Source of the DNA: Weissella muntiaci
GTDB lineage: Bacteria > Bacillota > Bacilli > Lactobacillales > Lactobacillaceae
Reading direction: 5' to 3'
Length of the DNA stretch: 64,000 nucleotides
Assembly (NCBI RefSeq): GCF_008107635.1
Contig: NZ_SDGZ01000023.1
Span: 40,567-104,566, forward strand
In this document: positions 8,897 through 17,772 of the stretch, piece after piece
How the letters are laid out: each line of letters opens with the position of its first letter
How positions within the stretch are numbered: the stretch's first letter is position 1
Notes under the pieces: model-generated
Told to the model about the DNA's origin: nothing
Seen by the model: the letters and a program-made list of their open reading frames with translations, nothing else
Database searches by the model: none
Program-made: the position numbers and the translations under genes

Positions 8897-8915
8897 ACTT
8901 ACGTTCTCCGTAAGT
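8897..8915. promoter_or_regulatory. Inverted repeat upstream of the betaine importer
   Basis: ACTTACG-TTCTC-CGTAAGT, a perfect 7-bp dyad, lies 71-89 bp upstream of the importer ATG inside the likely promoter region. It could be an operator; the regulator is not identified. Confidence 0.45.
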
Positions 8916-8985
8916 TCTTCTAAATATTGTAAACACTTTGTATAACCTTCTGTCAAAAATAATTATCTATACCATTTTAGCTAAT

Positions 8986-9026
8986 AAAAAACATCTAAGT
9001 CAACGAATCAGCTTAGACGCTTTTTA
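8986..9026 (-). terminator. Intrinsic terminator downstream of ohyA
   Basis: On the minus strand CGTCTAAG pairs with CTTAGATG (one G-U pair) around a 12-base loop and is followed by a T-run. It lies about 100 bp after the ohyA stop. Confidence 0.65.
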
Positions 9027-9104
9027 ATGTTCATTTTATCAACTATACCATTTATAAATTATTTTTTACAAACAGCGCTATATCTACATTCTCTCATCTA
9101 GACA

Positions 9105-9119
9105 TGTATCCGCTTTCAT
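9105..9119 (-). promoter_or_regulatory. cre-type (CcpA) motif, position unexplained
   Basis: Minus-strand ATGAAAGCGGATACA fits the relaxed Bacillus cre consensus WTGNAANCGNWNNCW at every position. It sits between the ohyA stop and its terminator, 280 bp from the next start, so its target is unclear. Confidence 0.35.
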
Positions 9120-9127
9120 GTTATATA

Positions 9128-10909
9128 CTATAAAAGTTTAGCATCTCGGGCAATTTCACCGAGATATGTTCCTGTATATTTCTTCATTTCATGCTCAATT
9201 AAACGTTTCTCAATAAATGGTAATTCCATATCCGCAAGTTTCTTACGATCAGATAAGTAATAAATCGCCTTCGCTAATTGACGGACGTCATATGCTGAAT
9301 CAAATACCTCTGGAACACCACGATCAACATCCAAAAGAGTATAAACCGCCTCCATTGCCGTCCTAACAGAATATTCCGTTGTAAAGACTGTATCTTGCTG
9401 TTCCGACTCAGCAAAATTACCGATTAAAGCCAAATTCTTTGAGCCCTTTGGCACCACCGCTGGCCGATCTCCCGGCTGGCGAAGCATAAAGTAAGAGGTA
9501 ATAAACGGCATGTACACTGGCACTGCATTTACCGCATTTTCAACAAAGTCATGAATCTCAGCCTCAGGCATCCCAAGGTGATACATCAACTCCTCTGCAA
9601 TTTCTGCGCCACTGGCTTGCTCAATTGGCTTATTAATGTAATTACCGGCGGTATTTGATAATAGTCCATAAACCCACATGACCGTTTCGTCAGTCTTTTG
9701 ATCCATCTTAAAATGGGGTTGCCGATGAATGGCAAAGCTCATTAACCAATTCGAGTCCTTAACCGTAACGATTCCACCCGTTACAACTTTACCAGTCCGT
9801 AAGTCGCGCTTGGTCAATCGCTTGATATATGGATCGATCTGCGCATTTTTAAAGGTCAAGGTCGCTGAAACATACCAACTTTCAGCCGGCAGGTTTTGGT
9901 AAAAGGCCTTTGGATTACCAAGCGCTGGTGATTGTGCGGCAAGCTTCTCCCAAAGCTTCCAACTGCCACCAGGCTCCTTGGTTATCGGTGCCGGAGTATG
10001 CTGGTCGCCTTGTGTTGAGCTTTCTGTAATCGAACCATTTGTCACAAACACAAAATCATCTGACGTCAAGGTAATCTGCTTTACCGTGCCATCCGCTTCC
10101 TTGATTTGAAGTGCTTGGGCCTGCAGCTCCTCTGTGCCTTCATGTAGGCTAACATTTTCGACTTGCGTCCCATAATGGAAGTTCACACCCTGCTTCTGTA
10201 GATAAGCCAGTACCGGTTTCACCAACGATTCATATTGGTTATATTTAGTGAACTTTAATGCTGAAAAATCTGGTAGACCATCAATATGATGAATAAAGCG
10301 ATGAATATAACGTCGCATTTCAATAGCCGAATGCCATTTTTCAAAAGCAAACATTGTGCTCCAATATAGCCAGAAATTAGAGGCAAAGAATTCGTCGGAG
10401 AACACATCTTCAATTTTCTCGCCAATCAATTGATCTTCAGAACGCATAAACAAATCCAATAATTCCTGCTGAGCTTGTCTGCTAAGTGTAAAATCGCCAT
10501 CATCAGGAACTCGTTCACCCCGATTGGCAATAATTCGACAGTTGGATGAATTTGGATCGGCTCGATTCAGACGATAAAATTCGTCCAAAACGCTAGCATC
10601 AGGTATCTCGAGTGATGGAATACTTCGATATAAATCCCAGAGGGTTTCAAAATGGTTTTCCATTTCACGACCACCTCGAGTTACAAGACCGACATTTGAG
10701 ATGAAATGACCATCCAACGATCCACCAAATTCATCCAACTCTTCATAAATGTGAATATTATCTGCCGGCATATATGCATCACGAATCAAAAATACTGCAG
10801 TTGCTAAACCTGCTAAACCGCCACCAACAATATGCGCCGTTTTATCTTCAATTCCAGCATTTTTTGCTGGTCGAACAAAAGCTTCATAATTTCCATTTGT
10901 ATATCGCAT
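9128..10909 (-). CDS. ohyA: Oleate hydratase (myosin cross-reactive antigen family)
   Basis: An FAD-dependent fatty-acid hydratase of about 593 residues that adds water to cis-9 double bonds (oleate to 10-hydroxystearate), a detoxification activity in lactic acid bacteria. The N-terminus MRYTNGNYEAF and the dinucleotide-binding stretch GGGLAGLATAVFLIRD match the family; GNFAESEQQDTVFTTEYS near the C-terminus is another family block. I placed the start at 10909: GGGGG lies five bases before this ATG, the next upstream ATG (10942) would fall at the predicted transcription start, and relatives begin at this point. One cysteine only. A promoter and an overlapping cre-like site lie just upstream. 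Confidence 0.93.
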   Translation of the reverse strand: MRYTNGNYEAFVRPAKNAGIEDKTAHIVGGGLAGLATAVFLIRDAYMPADNIHIYEELDEFGGSLDGHFISNVGLVTRGGREMENHFETLWDLYRSIPSLEIPDASVLDEFYRLNRADPNSSNCRIIANRGERVPDDGDFTLSRQAQQELLDLFMRSEDQLIGEKIEDVFSDEFFASNFWLYWSTMFAFEKWHSAIEMRRYIHRFIHHIDGLPDFSALKFTKYNQYESLVKPVLAYLQKQGVNFHYGTQVENVSLHEGTEELQAQALQIKEADGTVKQITLTSDDFVFVTNGSITESSTQGDQHTPAPITKEPGGSWKLWEKLAAQSPALGNPKAFYQNLPAESWYVSATLTFKNAQIDPYIKRLTKRDLRTGKVVTGGIVTVKDSNWLMSFAIHRQPHFKMDQKTDETVMWVYGLLSNTAGNYINKPIEQASGAEIAEELMYHLGMPEAEIHDFVENAVNAVPVYMPFITSYFMLRQPGDRPAVVPKGSKNLALIGNFAESEQQDTVFTTEYSVRTAMEAVYTLLDVDRGVPEVFDSAYDVRQLAKAIYYLSDRKKLADMELPFIEKRLIEHEMKKYTGTYLGEIARDAKLL

Positions 10910-10952
10910 ATTAACCCCCATCAATCTTCGATTAACTTCCATGTTTACCTTG

Positions 10953-10980
10953 ATTATAGTATTTATTTAAGCGCTTTCAA
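10953..10980 (-). promoter_or_regulatory. ohyA promoter (TTGAAA-N16-TATAAT)
   Basis: The -35 box TTGAAA is at 10975-10980 and the -10 box TATAAT at 10953-10958 on the minus strand. The -35 box is embedded in TGAAAGCGCTTAAA, which matches the cre consensus except at one position, so carbon-catabolite control by CcpA is plausible. Confidence 0.65.
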
Positions 10981-11017
10981 TAAACAATTCTAATAGCACT
11001 GTTAAATGTAGCCGATT

Positions 11018-11058
11018 TAAAAAAGACTAATCGATATTAATAATCGACTAGTCTTTTT
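11018..11058 (-). terminator. Intrinsic terminator of the MFS carrier gene
   Basis: AAAAAGACTA-ATCGAT pairs with ATCGAC-TAGTCTTTTT around an A+T loop, 25 bp past the stop codon. Confidence 0.85.
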
Positions 11059-11082
11059 AAAAATCAAATTTATCAAAGCTAA

Positions 11083-12393
11083 TTAAGCATGCTTTACCGG
11101 CTTGCGAATAAATACCAAGATTACCAAACTTACAATAACCATTGCTAACAACACTACCAATGTAAGATGGAAATTCAAAGGCATCGTCTTAGGTGGATTC
11201 AAAGGATTACCACTGGCAAGTAAGAATCCTGCCAAAATTGCACCTACACCAAACCCTTGATAAATCAATGAGTAATTTCGTGTATGATGTTCCAAACCAA
11301 AGTAGTCTCCCACAAAAGTCGGGAATACAGTAATATTTCCACCAAAGCTAAAGGCCATTGCAATAATAACCAAATTAACCAATAGTGCGCTCATCGTTTG
11401 ATTGAGCAAAAGCATTACGATTGCGATTAACTGAATCGTAAATGTAATGAAGAAGACGCTCTTTCGCCCAATGACGTCTGACAAGGCGCCTAAGACAAAT
11501 CGACCAATTGTATTGGCAATCGCCACAATCGCCACGAATGATGCAGCAGCGGCTGTTCCAGCCCATGTAGCGGGCTCACCAAGCCACTTAGAGGCCATCG
11601 GTGTAACCGCAGCTCCCAACAAGCCCATAAACGCAACAGCAGTCGTCAAGCAAATGAAAATCAAATAAGCTTGTGGTGTATGCAACATCTCTTTAGTCGT
11701 GAAGTTATTTGAACCACTAGCAGTGCTCTTAACAACCGGATGCTCTGGAGCATCCTTTAGGAAGAATGCACCAACTACGATAATGATCATGGCTAGAACA
11801 CCCCATACCATTAAAGTCTTAGTGATGTTTGTTCCCGTGATTTTGCCAAGTGATCCTGCAACACCCAAATCGATATACTTAAAAATAAAACTACCTAATC
11901 CATAACTGGCAACTGCGATTCCAGAAATTAAACCTGTCCGCTCAGGGAACCACTTAATTGCGTTTGATAAAGTTGTAATATAAGCAATTCCATCTGTAGC
12001 ACCCAATAGAACACCACCAAACAACCATAATAATGCCAACTGTCCCGTTGAATGAATTGTTGTAAGAGCAATAACTGCTATCCCATATAAAATTCCCATT
12101 ACGATATTAACATTCCGAATGCCAAATCGCTTAATAAGATTCGGCGCAATCAACGTCGCCAAAGCCAAACTTAACATACCCAATGTGAAGGTAAATGAAA
12201 TGGTAGCGGGCTTAATGCCACCAACCAAAGTTGGCACACCGTTAACAACCTTAGCAGTTGCTCCCGTCATTTGTTGAATACCAACACTAAAAACTGACCA
12301 AGCGTAAAATGAACCCACACCGATTTGCACTAAGACCGTCCCAAGAATGACTAGCCAGCGCTTATTCGGATTGTTCTGCATCGTCTCATCCAT
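11083..12393 (-). CDS. MFS transporter, oxalate/formate antiporter (OFA) family
   Basis: 436 residues with about 12 membrane segments. The opening NKRWLVILGTVLVQIGVGSFYAWSVF is typical of the OFA family of major facilitator carriers, which exchange or take up small mono- and dicarboxylates; the substrate cannot be read from sequence. The loop GALSDVIGRK after segment 8 is the usual MFS G-x-x-x-D-x-x-G-R motif. The ribosome binding site AAGGAG lies 11 bases before the chosen ATG; a second ATG four codons later is possible. The gene is flanked by terminators and so is monocistronic. A near-perfect palindromic cre site covers its -35 region. Confidence 0.85.
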   Translation of the reverse strand: MDETMQNNPNKRWLVILGTVLVQIGVGSFYAWSVFSVGIQQMTGATAKVVNGVPTLVGGIKPATISFTFTLGMLSLALATLIAPNLIKRFGIRNVNIVMGILYGIAVIALTTIHSTGQLALLWLFGGVLLGATDGIAYITTLSNAIKWFPERTGLISGIAVASYGLGSFIFKYIDLGVAGSLGKITGTNITKTLMVWGVLAMIIIVVGAFFLKDAPEHPVVKSTASGSNNFTTKEMLHTPQAYLIFICLTTAVAFMGLLGAAVTPMASKWLGEPATWAGTAAAASFVAIVAIANTIGRFVLGALSDVIGRKSVFFITFTIQLIAIVMLLLNQTMSALLVNLVIIAMAFSFGGNITVFPTFVGDYFGLEHHTRNYSLIYQGFGVGAILAGFLLASGNPLNPPKTMPLNFHLTLVVLLAMVIVSLVILVFIRKPVKHA

Positions 12394-12509
12394 GATTTTG
12401 TACTCTCCTTACTAAATCATCAACATATAGCTTCTCAAACCATTTCTCTGTTTCTTAAATTAAATATACCCATCTCCCTTATTTATTCTTTGTAGAGCTC
12501 TCTAGATTT

Positions 12510-12538
12510 ATTATAACTCTTTTGGTAAGCGCTTACAT
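12510..12538 (-). promoter_or_regulatory. MFS carrier promoter with overlapping cre site
   Basis: A consensus -10 TATAAT lies at 12510-12515 (minus). The -35 position 17 bases upstream is covered by GGTAAGCGCTTACA (12524-12537), a palindrome differing at one position from the cre consensus. Binding of CcpA here would be expected to repress. Confidence 0.6.
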
Positions 12539-12562
12539 ATACCTTTTTTAAATTTGCACAAA

Positions 12563-12602
12563 AAAAGGTTCAAGCAACAACATTTGTTTACCTGAACCAT
12601 TT
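12563..12602 (-). terminator. Intrinsic terminator of srtA
   Basis: GGTTCA pairs with TGAACC with further interrupted pairing inside, next to a run of seven A on the plus strand (U-run on the transcript). Confidence 0.65.
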
Positions 12603-12605
12603 TAA

Positions 12606-13304
12606 TTATTTAACCCATCGATTGTCATCCATCACCAGTTTGTCCAAAACTGACTTAGGTGTGTCTTTGAAATTCATTTCTTTTTCAAGTGTCCCTTGCA
12701 TCAAAACACGACCAGCCTCTGCCGTGTAATCACAGGTTACTAGCGTAATCATCTTTTTGCCTGGCACATCATCAACAACTTCGACTTGATGAGGATCGAT
12801 AACTTTATAGACCGTTGCCTTGTATTCATAAACTTTCTTCAGGTCCGTTAAATAAATCTTTTGACCAACCTTACCTGAATAATATAAAGGTGAAAACAAG
12901 ATGTTGCGCCCACTTGATCCTTGAATGAAATGACTGGCTAGGGCATAGTTTCCCTGCCCCATAACTTGATTTTCCTTCAGTGTTCCAGCACCTAATGCAA
13001 TATTGATATTATCAACCCCATTTGAAATTGGCACATTTAATCCAATTTCTGGGATTGCCACATAACCAATAAAGTTAATCTTTCCAGCCTCCATCCGTGC
13101 CTTTAAGACTTGTTGAGCAGAAAGTGATTGAACTTTTTCCCACTTATAGTTACCTTGCTTTTCCTTACCTTTTGCTACGGATTTTTGGGTTACCGTTGGC
13201 TGAAACTTTGACAATGTATAAAAGGCGATTTGATTATGAAAAATCAAAGCTAAACCTACCAACACTAATAGCAACCAACTGAACCGCTTGAACCACTTCC
13301 GCAT
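12606..13304 (-). CDS. srtA: Class A sortase
   Basis: A membrane-anchored transpeptidase that cleaves LPXTG signals and links surface proteins to peptidoglycan. After one N-terminal membrane segment (about 9-27) the sortase barrel carries catalytic His in NYALASHF, catalytic Cys in TLVTCDYT and Arg in AGRVLM. The length of 232 residues is normal for SrtA. The start at 13304 is preceded by GAGGGG at eight bases; an upstream in-frame TTG has no such site. An LPITG protein at the right edge and the adhesin at the left edge are natural substrates. It lies 51 bp after the APC permease gene and may be cotranscribed with it. Confidence 0.92.
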   Translation of the reverse strand: MRKWFKRFSWLLLVLVGLALIFHNQIAFYTLSKFQPTVTQKSVAKGKEKQGNYKWEKVQSLSAQQVLKARMEAGKINFIGYVAIPEIGLNVPISNGVDNINIALGAGTLKENQVMGQGNYALASHFIQGSSGRNILFSPLYYSGKVGQKIYLTDLKKVYEYKATVYKVIDPHQVEVVDDVPGKKMITLVTCDYTAEAGRVLMQGTLEKEMNFKDTPKSVLDKLVMDDNRWVK

Positions 13305-13355
13305 CTCTTCTTCCCCTCGACATCCCAAATATTTTCGTTGCTTAGATTCTCCAAG

Positions 13356-14651
13356 CTATCTACTAAACTTTCGATCAACAATATAGATAACTAAGCCAAT
13401 GATGAAAATTCCTACACCCCATAATAACACGGTTGGTGATTGTGCCGTCAATAGATAGCCAATCACTAACAATGCAATAATCGGTAATAACATCCCACCT
13501 GGTAGTTTAAAGGCTCCTGGTACTAATGGACTATGGCGTGTTTTAATAACTGCCAAAATCGTCGGAACATATTGAACGAACGACGCCAAAACAATTAATT
13601 GAACCAAGAAGATATAACCACCACTTAAAATTAACAAAGCTGCCATGATTATCGTTACTATATTGGCAACCCAAGGAGAGTCATAGCGATTCTTCCGCCC
13701 GAATATTTTCGGCAACAACTGCTTTTCATTCGCCAACGACGCCATTTCAATTGGTGCATTAAACGAACCAGCAATCGCGACTCCCAAGATTGAAATACTC
13801 ATTCCAACAACGATGAATAATTTTCCAGCTGGACCAAATAGAATTGCAAAAGCATCGGCAACCGGCAACGTTGATTTAACTAAATCTCCACCTAGTAAGC
13901 CAATTGCGACTGTTTGAACTGCCGCATAAATTAATGTCACCGTTAGCATGATTAACACCAATGCCCTTGGAAGATTCTTCTGCGGATTCTTCATTTCACG
14001 AGCAGCAATTGGTAGAAAATTAAAGCCAGTGAAAACATAGAAGATAATTGAGAGCGCCTTTGAGAGTTGCCCTGAGAAGCCACTGGGCGTCTGCATGTTA
14101 GCTGGTACGCTGAAGGTCAGGTTATTCCCCTTGATAGCAAAGAAACCAATTCCAATAAAAATAATTAAAACCAAGATTTTGGCGATTGTTGCAATATTAT
14201 CGACACGCTCCATTAACGCAGTGCCAAAGAAATTCACCAGACCTAGTATCAGTAAAATCACAACTGCAATGGCGTTAAAAATCACTTTATCGTGCAATGC
14301 AGGAATGACGGTACTCAGTGCCGTTAATAAAGCAACGATCTCAGCACTCAGTGTGATAACTGCCAGCCACCAACCAAACCAGCCAACTTCAAAACCAGCG
14401 AAGCGACCAAAAACATAGTCGGCATAAATCCATGCGCCACCATCTTCTGAGTATTTTGCAGACATAACGGCATAATTCAAAGCAATGATAAACGCCATCA
14501 CTCCCGCTAGCAGAATCGTTAAAATCGAAAAAATCCCGGTCTCGTGATAAATCTGTCCAGGTAGCAAAAAAATTCCAGAACCAACAATTGCATTGATTCC
14601 CAGTAAAAAGATTCCCAAAAAGGATAGTTGCTTTGTCTTTGTATTCATCAT
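13356..14651 (-). CDS. APC-family amino acid permease
   Basis: 431 residues and about 12 membrane segments. The first helix NAIVGSGIFLLPG is the APC-superfamily substrate-backbone binding motif, and the sequence keeps the family's length. The transported amino acid cannot be assigned; polyamine or amino-acid exchange are both possible. Translation starts with tandem ATGs after GGTGGGATGG. Unusually, that ribosome binding site begins directly at the end of a 15-bp perfect inverted repeat ending in a T-run, so expression may depend on readthrough or on an internal promoter. Confidence 0.85.
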   Translation of the reverse strand: MMNTKTKQLSFLGIFLLGINAIVGSGIFLLPGQIYHETGIFSILTILLAGVMAFIIALNYAVMSAKYSEDGGAWIYADYVFGRFAGFEVGWFGWWLAVITLSAEIVALLTALSTVIPALHDKVIFNAIAVVILLILGLVNFFGTALMERVDNIATIAKILVLIIFIGIGFFAIKGNNLTFSVPANMQTPSGFSGQLSKALSIIFYVFTGFNFLPIAAREMKNPQKNLPRALVLIMLTVTLIYAAVQTVAIGLLGGDLVKSTLPVADAFAILFGPAGKLFIVVGMSISILGVAIAGSFNAPIEMASLANEKQLLPKIFGRKNRYDSPWVANIVTIIMAALLILSGGYIFLVQLIVLASFVQYVPTILAVIKTRHSPLVPGAFKLPGGMLLPIIALLVIGYLLTAQSPTVLLWGVGIFIIGLVIYIVDRKFSR

Positions 14652-14662
14652 TCCATCCCACC

Positions 14663-14706
14663 AAAAAAGCGTTTACTCACAGTATACTGAAAGTAAACGC
14701 TTTTTT
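14663..14706 (-). terminator. typA terminator / possible attenuator of the APC permease
   Basis: AAAAAAGCGTTTACT and its exact complement AGTAAACGCTTTTTT flank a 14-base loop that contains AGTATACT. The U-run ends at the permease ribosome binding site. Confidence 0.9.
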
Positions 14707-14761
14707 AAACAAATCAATCAATCGTCTTAAAATATACCATCGATTGTTTCAAATTAAATGA

Positions 14762-16606
14762 TTAACCTTGTGTTGACATCTTACGACGCTTAGTTGCCTT
14801 CTCACGCTCACTAGTATTCAAAATTTGCTTACGAATACGAACGTTTTCTGGCGTTACTTCAGCATATTCATCATCATCCAAGAATTCCAATGACTCTTCC
14901 AAAGTAAAGTCACGTGGAGTCTTAACAGACGCAGTTTGGTCCTTATTTGATGAACGAACGTTGGTCATGTTCTTAGCCTTAGTAACGTTAACTGAGATAT
15001 CGTTGTCACGACTGTTGATTCCAACAACCATTCCTTCATAAATCTCGTCACCAGGGTGCACAAGCAATGTTCCACGATCTTCGACACCCATCATGGCATA
15101 TGTTGTAACCGTACCTTGGTTGATTGAAACCAACGCTCCATTATGACGACCAGGATTCCAGTTCTTAACAACTGGACCGTATGCCTCATAAGTGTGGTTG
15201 TAGATACCATATCCACGTGTGATTGACATGAATTCAGTTGAGTAACCAATCAAACCACGTGAAGGTACAAGGAACTCCAAACGAGTTGTACCGTTACCAG
15301 TTGATTCCATGTTACGCATCTCACCCTTACGTTGAGCAATTGAATCAATTACTGATCCAGTTGACTCATCAGGAGTATCAATTTGAACTACTTCAAATGG
15401 TTCTGACAATACGCCATCAATTTCCTTGTAGATAACTTCTGGACGTGAAACTTGTAGCTCGAATCCTTCACGACGCAAAGTTTCGATCAAGATTGACAAA
15501 TGCAACTCACCACGACCTGAAACAAGCCAAGTAGCAGCTACATCTGTACTTTGAACACGCAATGAGACATCAGTTTGAAGCTCACGGTTCAAACGATCCT
15601 CAAGTTGACGACTTGTAACGAACTTACCTTCGCGACCAGCGAAAGGTGAATCATTCGTACGGAAAGTCATTTGCAATGTTGGCTCGTCAATGTGCAAGAT
15701 TGGCAAGGCATCTGGATGAGCGGCATCTGTAACAGTCTCACCAACTGACAAATCGTTCAATCCTGCCAAGGCAATCAAGTCACCAGCAACGGCTTCATTA
15801 ATCTCAATTCGGTCCAAACCAATGTAACCGAATAACTTAGTTACACGGAAGTTTTCAGCTTTACCGTCGACCTTCATCACTGAAACTGAGTCTCCGACCT
15901 TGATCTTACCGCGGAAAACACGTCCGATTCCGATACGACCAACGAAATCGTTATAATCCAACAATGCCACTTGGAATTGCAATGGCTCATCTGAATTGTC
16001 TTCTGGTGCTGGAATTGTTTCAAAAACCTTATCGAAGACAGGCTTCATTGTGTGTTCTTGTGTTGCAAGATCTGGATCCAATGATGATGTCCCGTTCATT
16101 GCTGAAGCAAAGATTACAGGAAAATCAAGTTGTTCCTCATCTGCACCCAACTCGATAAACAAGTCAAGCACTTCATCAACAACTTCTGAAGGACGCGCAC
16201 CAGGACGGTCAACCTTGTTAACAACAACGATTGGTACAAGATTTTGCTCAAAGGCTTTCTTCAAAACAAATCGAGTTTGTGGCATAGTACCTTCAAAGGC
16301 ATCCACAACCAAAAGCACACCATCAACCATGTTCATGATTCGCTCAACTTCACCACCAAAGTCCGCGTGACCAGGGGTATCCAAAATGTTAATTTGCTTA
16401 TCCCCAACCTTAACGGCAGTGTTCTTGGCCAAGATCGTGATTCCACGTTCCTTTTCCAAGTCATTTGTATCCATGGCACGGTCATCCAACTCGGTCCGTA
16501 GATCAAGAGTATCTGACTGCTTTAACAATTCGTTAACCAACGTCGTCTTACCGTGATCGACGTGGGCAATGATCGCAATGTTTCGAATATCTTCCCGCTT
16601 TGCCAA
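14762..16606 (-). CDS. typA: Ribosome-associated GTPase TypA/BipA
   Basis: A translational GTPase of 614 residues that binds the 70S ribosome and assists 50S assembly and stress or cold adaptation. G motifs: AHVDHGKTT (G1), ERGITI (G2), DTPGHADF (G3), NKVDRPGAR (G4), SAMNG (G5); the BipA-specific C-terminal half is complete. I chose TTG 16606 as start because AAGGAG lies eight bases upstream and the resulting MAKREDIRN matches relatives; an upstream ATG at 16669 would add 21 basic residues and has a poor ribosome binding site. A small GGGC-GGAC-GCCC hairpin lies just before the ribosome binding site. Confidence 0.95.
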   Translation of the reverse strand: MAKREDIRNIAIIAHVDHGKTTLVNELLKQSDTLDLRTELDDRAMDTNDLEKERGITILAKNTAVKVGDKQINILDTPGHADFGGEVERIMNMVDGVLLVVDAFEGTMPQTRFVLKKAFEQNLVPIVVVNKVDRPGARPSEVVDEVLDLFIELGADEEQLDFPVIFASAMNGTSSLDPDLATQEHTMKPVFDKVFETIPAPEDNSDEPLQFQVALLDYNDFVGRIGIGRVFRGKIKVGDSVSVMKVDGKAENFRVTKLFGYIGLDRIEINEAVAGDLIALAGLNDLSVGETVTDAAHPDALPILHIDEPTLQMTFRTNDSPFAGREGKFVTSRQLEDRLNRELQTDVSLRVQSTDVAATWLVSGRGELHLSILIETLRREGFELQVSRPEVIYKEIDGVLSEPFEVVQIDTPDESTGSVIDSIAQRKGEMRNMESTGNGTTRLEFLVPSRGLIGYSTEFMSITRGYGIYNHTYEAYGPVVKNWNPGRHNGALVSINQGTVTTYAMMGVEDRGTLLVHPGDEIYEGMVVGINSRDNDISVNVTKAKNMTNVRSSNKDQTASVKTPRDFTLEESLEFLDDDEYAEVTPENVRIRKQILNTSEREKATKRRKMSTQG

Positions 16607-16670
16607 AATAATTTCTCCTTTTTTGGGGCGTCCGCCCTTTGTAAACGATTTCATTTGTCGCTTCCGCACA

Positions 16671-16697
16671 AAAACGAGCCGAAATATCGACCCGTTT
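16671..16697 (-). terminator. Intrinsic terminator of the IMPase operon
   Basis: On the minus strand ACGGGTCGA pairs with TTCGGCTCGT around TAT (two G-U pairs), followed by TTTTTG, a few bases after the stop of the inositol-phosphatase-family gene. Confidence 0.65.
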
Positions 16698-16709
16698 CTT
16701 TTCGCTCAA

Positions 16710-17486
16710 CTAATTTCTGATCAACTGAATGTCAGCAAATGCTTGTGTAGTTGCTAATAAAACTGTCCCTGATGATAACATATTTATATTACTGCCGTCA
16801 ATAAGTCGCGCTGTTAATCCTTGACCAGCGCCCAGCGCCACACCAGCAGCAAAGTCCCACGGTTTCATACGACTCGCGTAGCCTACCGCTCGACCCAACA
16901 ACACTTGAATGAAGGATATACCTGCTGATCCATAGACACGATAACTTAGTGCACTACGCGCAATCGCCTGAAAATCAAACTGATTATAGAGTAACCGAGC
17001 ACCCGATAAATAAATAATTCCATCAGCTAAACCAACATTCTGAACAGCGGGTAACCTGGTTCCATTCATTGCTACCCCAACTTCGGGTCCGCCATGAATA
17101 ATGTCATCTGCCATAACGTCCATAATCCAGCCTAAAATTGGTTCGCCGTCGATATACAACGCCAACATTGATGCAAACTCACTTTGTTGTTTCACAAAAT
17201 TCATCGTTCCATCAATCGGATCAATAAACCAGACATGCCCTGCGAGATCCTGCGGATGATCACCGTAACCTTCTTCACTGATAATTGATGCGTCCGGATC
17301 CGCTTGCCGAATTAATTCAACATATAACTGTTCGACCTCACGATCAACACTTGTCACCAAATCACTCCGCGAAGCTTTGGTTTCAACTTGGAAATTCTCA
17401 GACATTCGCTGAATAATCAATGATCGTGCTGTGTGCAACCATTTTAAACCTTGTAAGTCTAAAGCTCTAATTTCGGTCGGGGTCAT
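16710..17486 (-). CDS. Inositol monophosphatase family protein
   Basis: 258 residues with the full lithium-sensitive phosphatase signature: the metal ligand Glu in IISEEGYG, WFIDPIDGTMNFV, and PWDFAAGVALGAGQG near the C-terminus. Such proteins dephosphorylate inositol phosphates, 3'-phosphoadenosine 5'-phosphate or fructose bisphosphate; the true substrate is not determined by sequence. Its ATG lies four bases inward of the UPF0223 stop, with GGAGGGG as ribosome binding site, so it is cotranscribed with the upstream UPF0223 and def genes and ends at its own terminator ahead of typA. Confidence 0.88.
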   Translation of the reverse strand: MTPTEIRALDLQGLKWLHTARSLIIQRMSENFQVETKASRSDLVTSVDREVEQLYVELIRQADPDASIISEEGYGDHPQDLAGHVWFIDPIDGTMNFVKQQSEFASMLALYIDGEPILGWIMDVMADDIIHGGPEVGVAMNGTRLPAVQNVGLADGIIYLSGARLLYNQFDFQAIARSALSYRVYGSAGISFIQVLLGRAVGYASRMKPWDFAAGVALGAGQGLTARLIDGSNINMLSSGTVLLATTQAFADIQLIRN

Positions 17487-17487
17487 A

Positions 17488-17769
17488 TCACCCCTCCAGC
17501 CTTACGATGTTCTTCGCTTGTTTCGCAGCCTGCATTGTTCGGTAAATGCTGTAACCAGACTCTGAACCGAATTCGCGATCAAGCTGCTTCTCCTCGCCCT
17601 TACTGGGTACAACCAACTTAAAAGCCTGGTAGGCCGCAATCAAATCAGTCTTCTTGATGCCTTGTTCGTTGGCCTGTGCGACTGCCGAATACAGAGTCGA
17701 AACGGCAATAATATCAGCGGTCGTCCATCCATCCAGCATCGGATAATTAAATTGTTTATCGCCTGACAT
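17488..17769 (-). CDS. UPF0223 family protein (YktA-like)
   Basis: A 93-residue protein matching the UPF0223 family: YPMLDGWTTADIIAV near the start, and FKLVVPSKGEEKQLDREF with SGYSIYRTMQAAK near the end. The family is small, helical and of unknown function and is conserved in Bacilli. It sits between def and the inositol-phosphatase-family gene with almost no spacing, which indicates one transcript. Confidence 0.85.
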   Translation of the reverse strand: MSGDKQFNYPMLDGWTTADIIAVSTLYSAVAQANEQGIKKTDLIAAYQAFKLVVPSKGEEKQLDREFGSESGYSIYRTMQAAKQAKNIVRLEG

Positions 17770-17772
17770 ATT

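Larger units (their letters stand above)
8827..9127. other. 301-bp intergenic region between opuAA and ohyA
   Basis: No gene is seen. It holds the importer promoter region with the 8897-8915 dyad and a minus-strand TTGACA near 8949-8954, the ohyA terminator (8986-9026), and a cre-type motif at 9105-9119. Confidence 0.6.

Noticed and set aside
14762..16669. Longer TypA starting at ATG 16669
   Set aside because: The upstream 21 residues are low-complexity and basic, overlap the leader hairpin, and the TTG at 16606 has a much better ribosome binding site and matches relatives.
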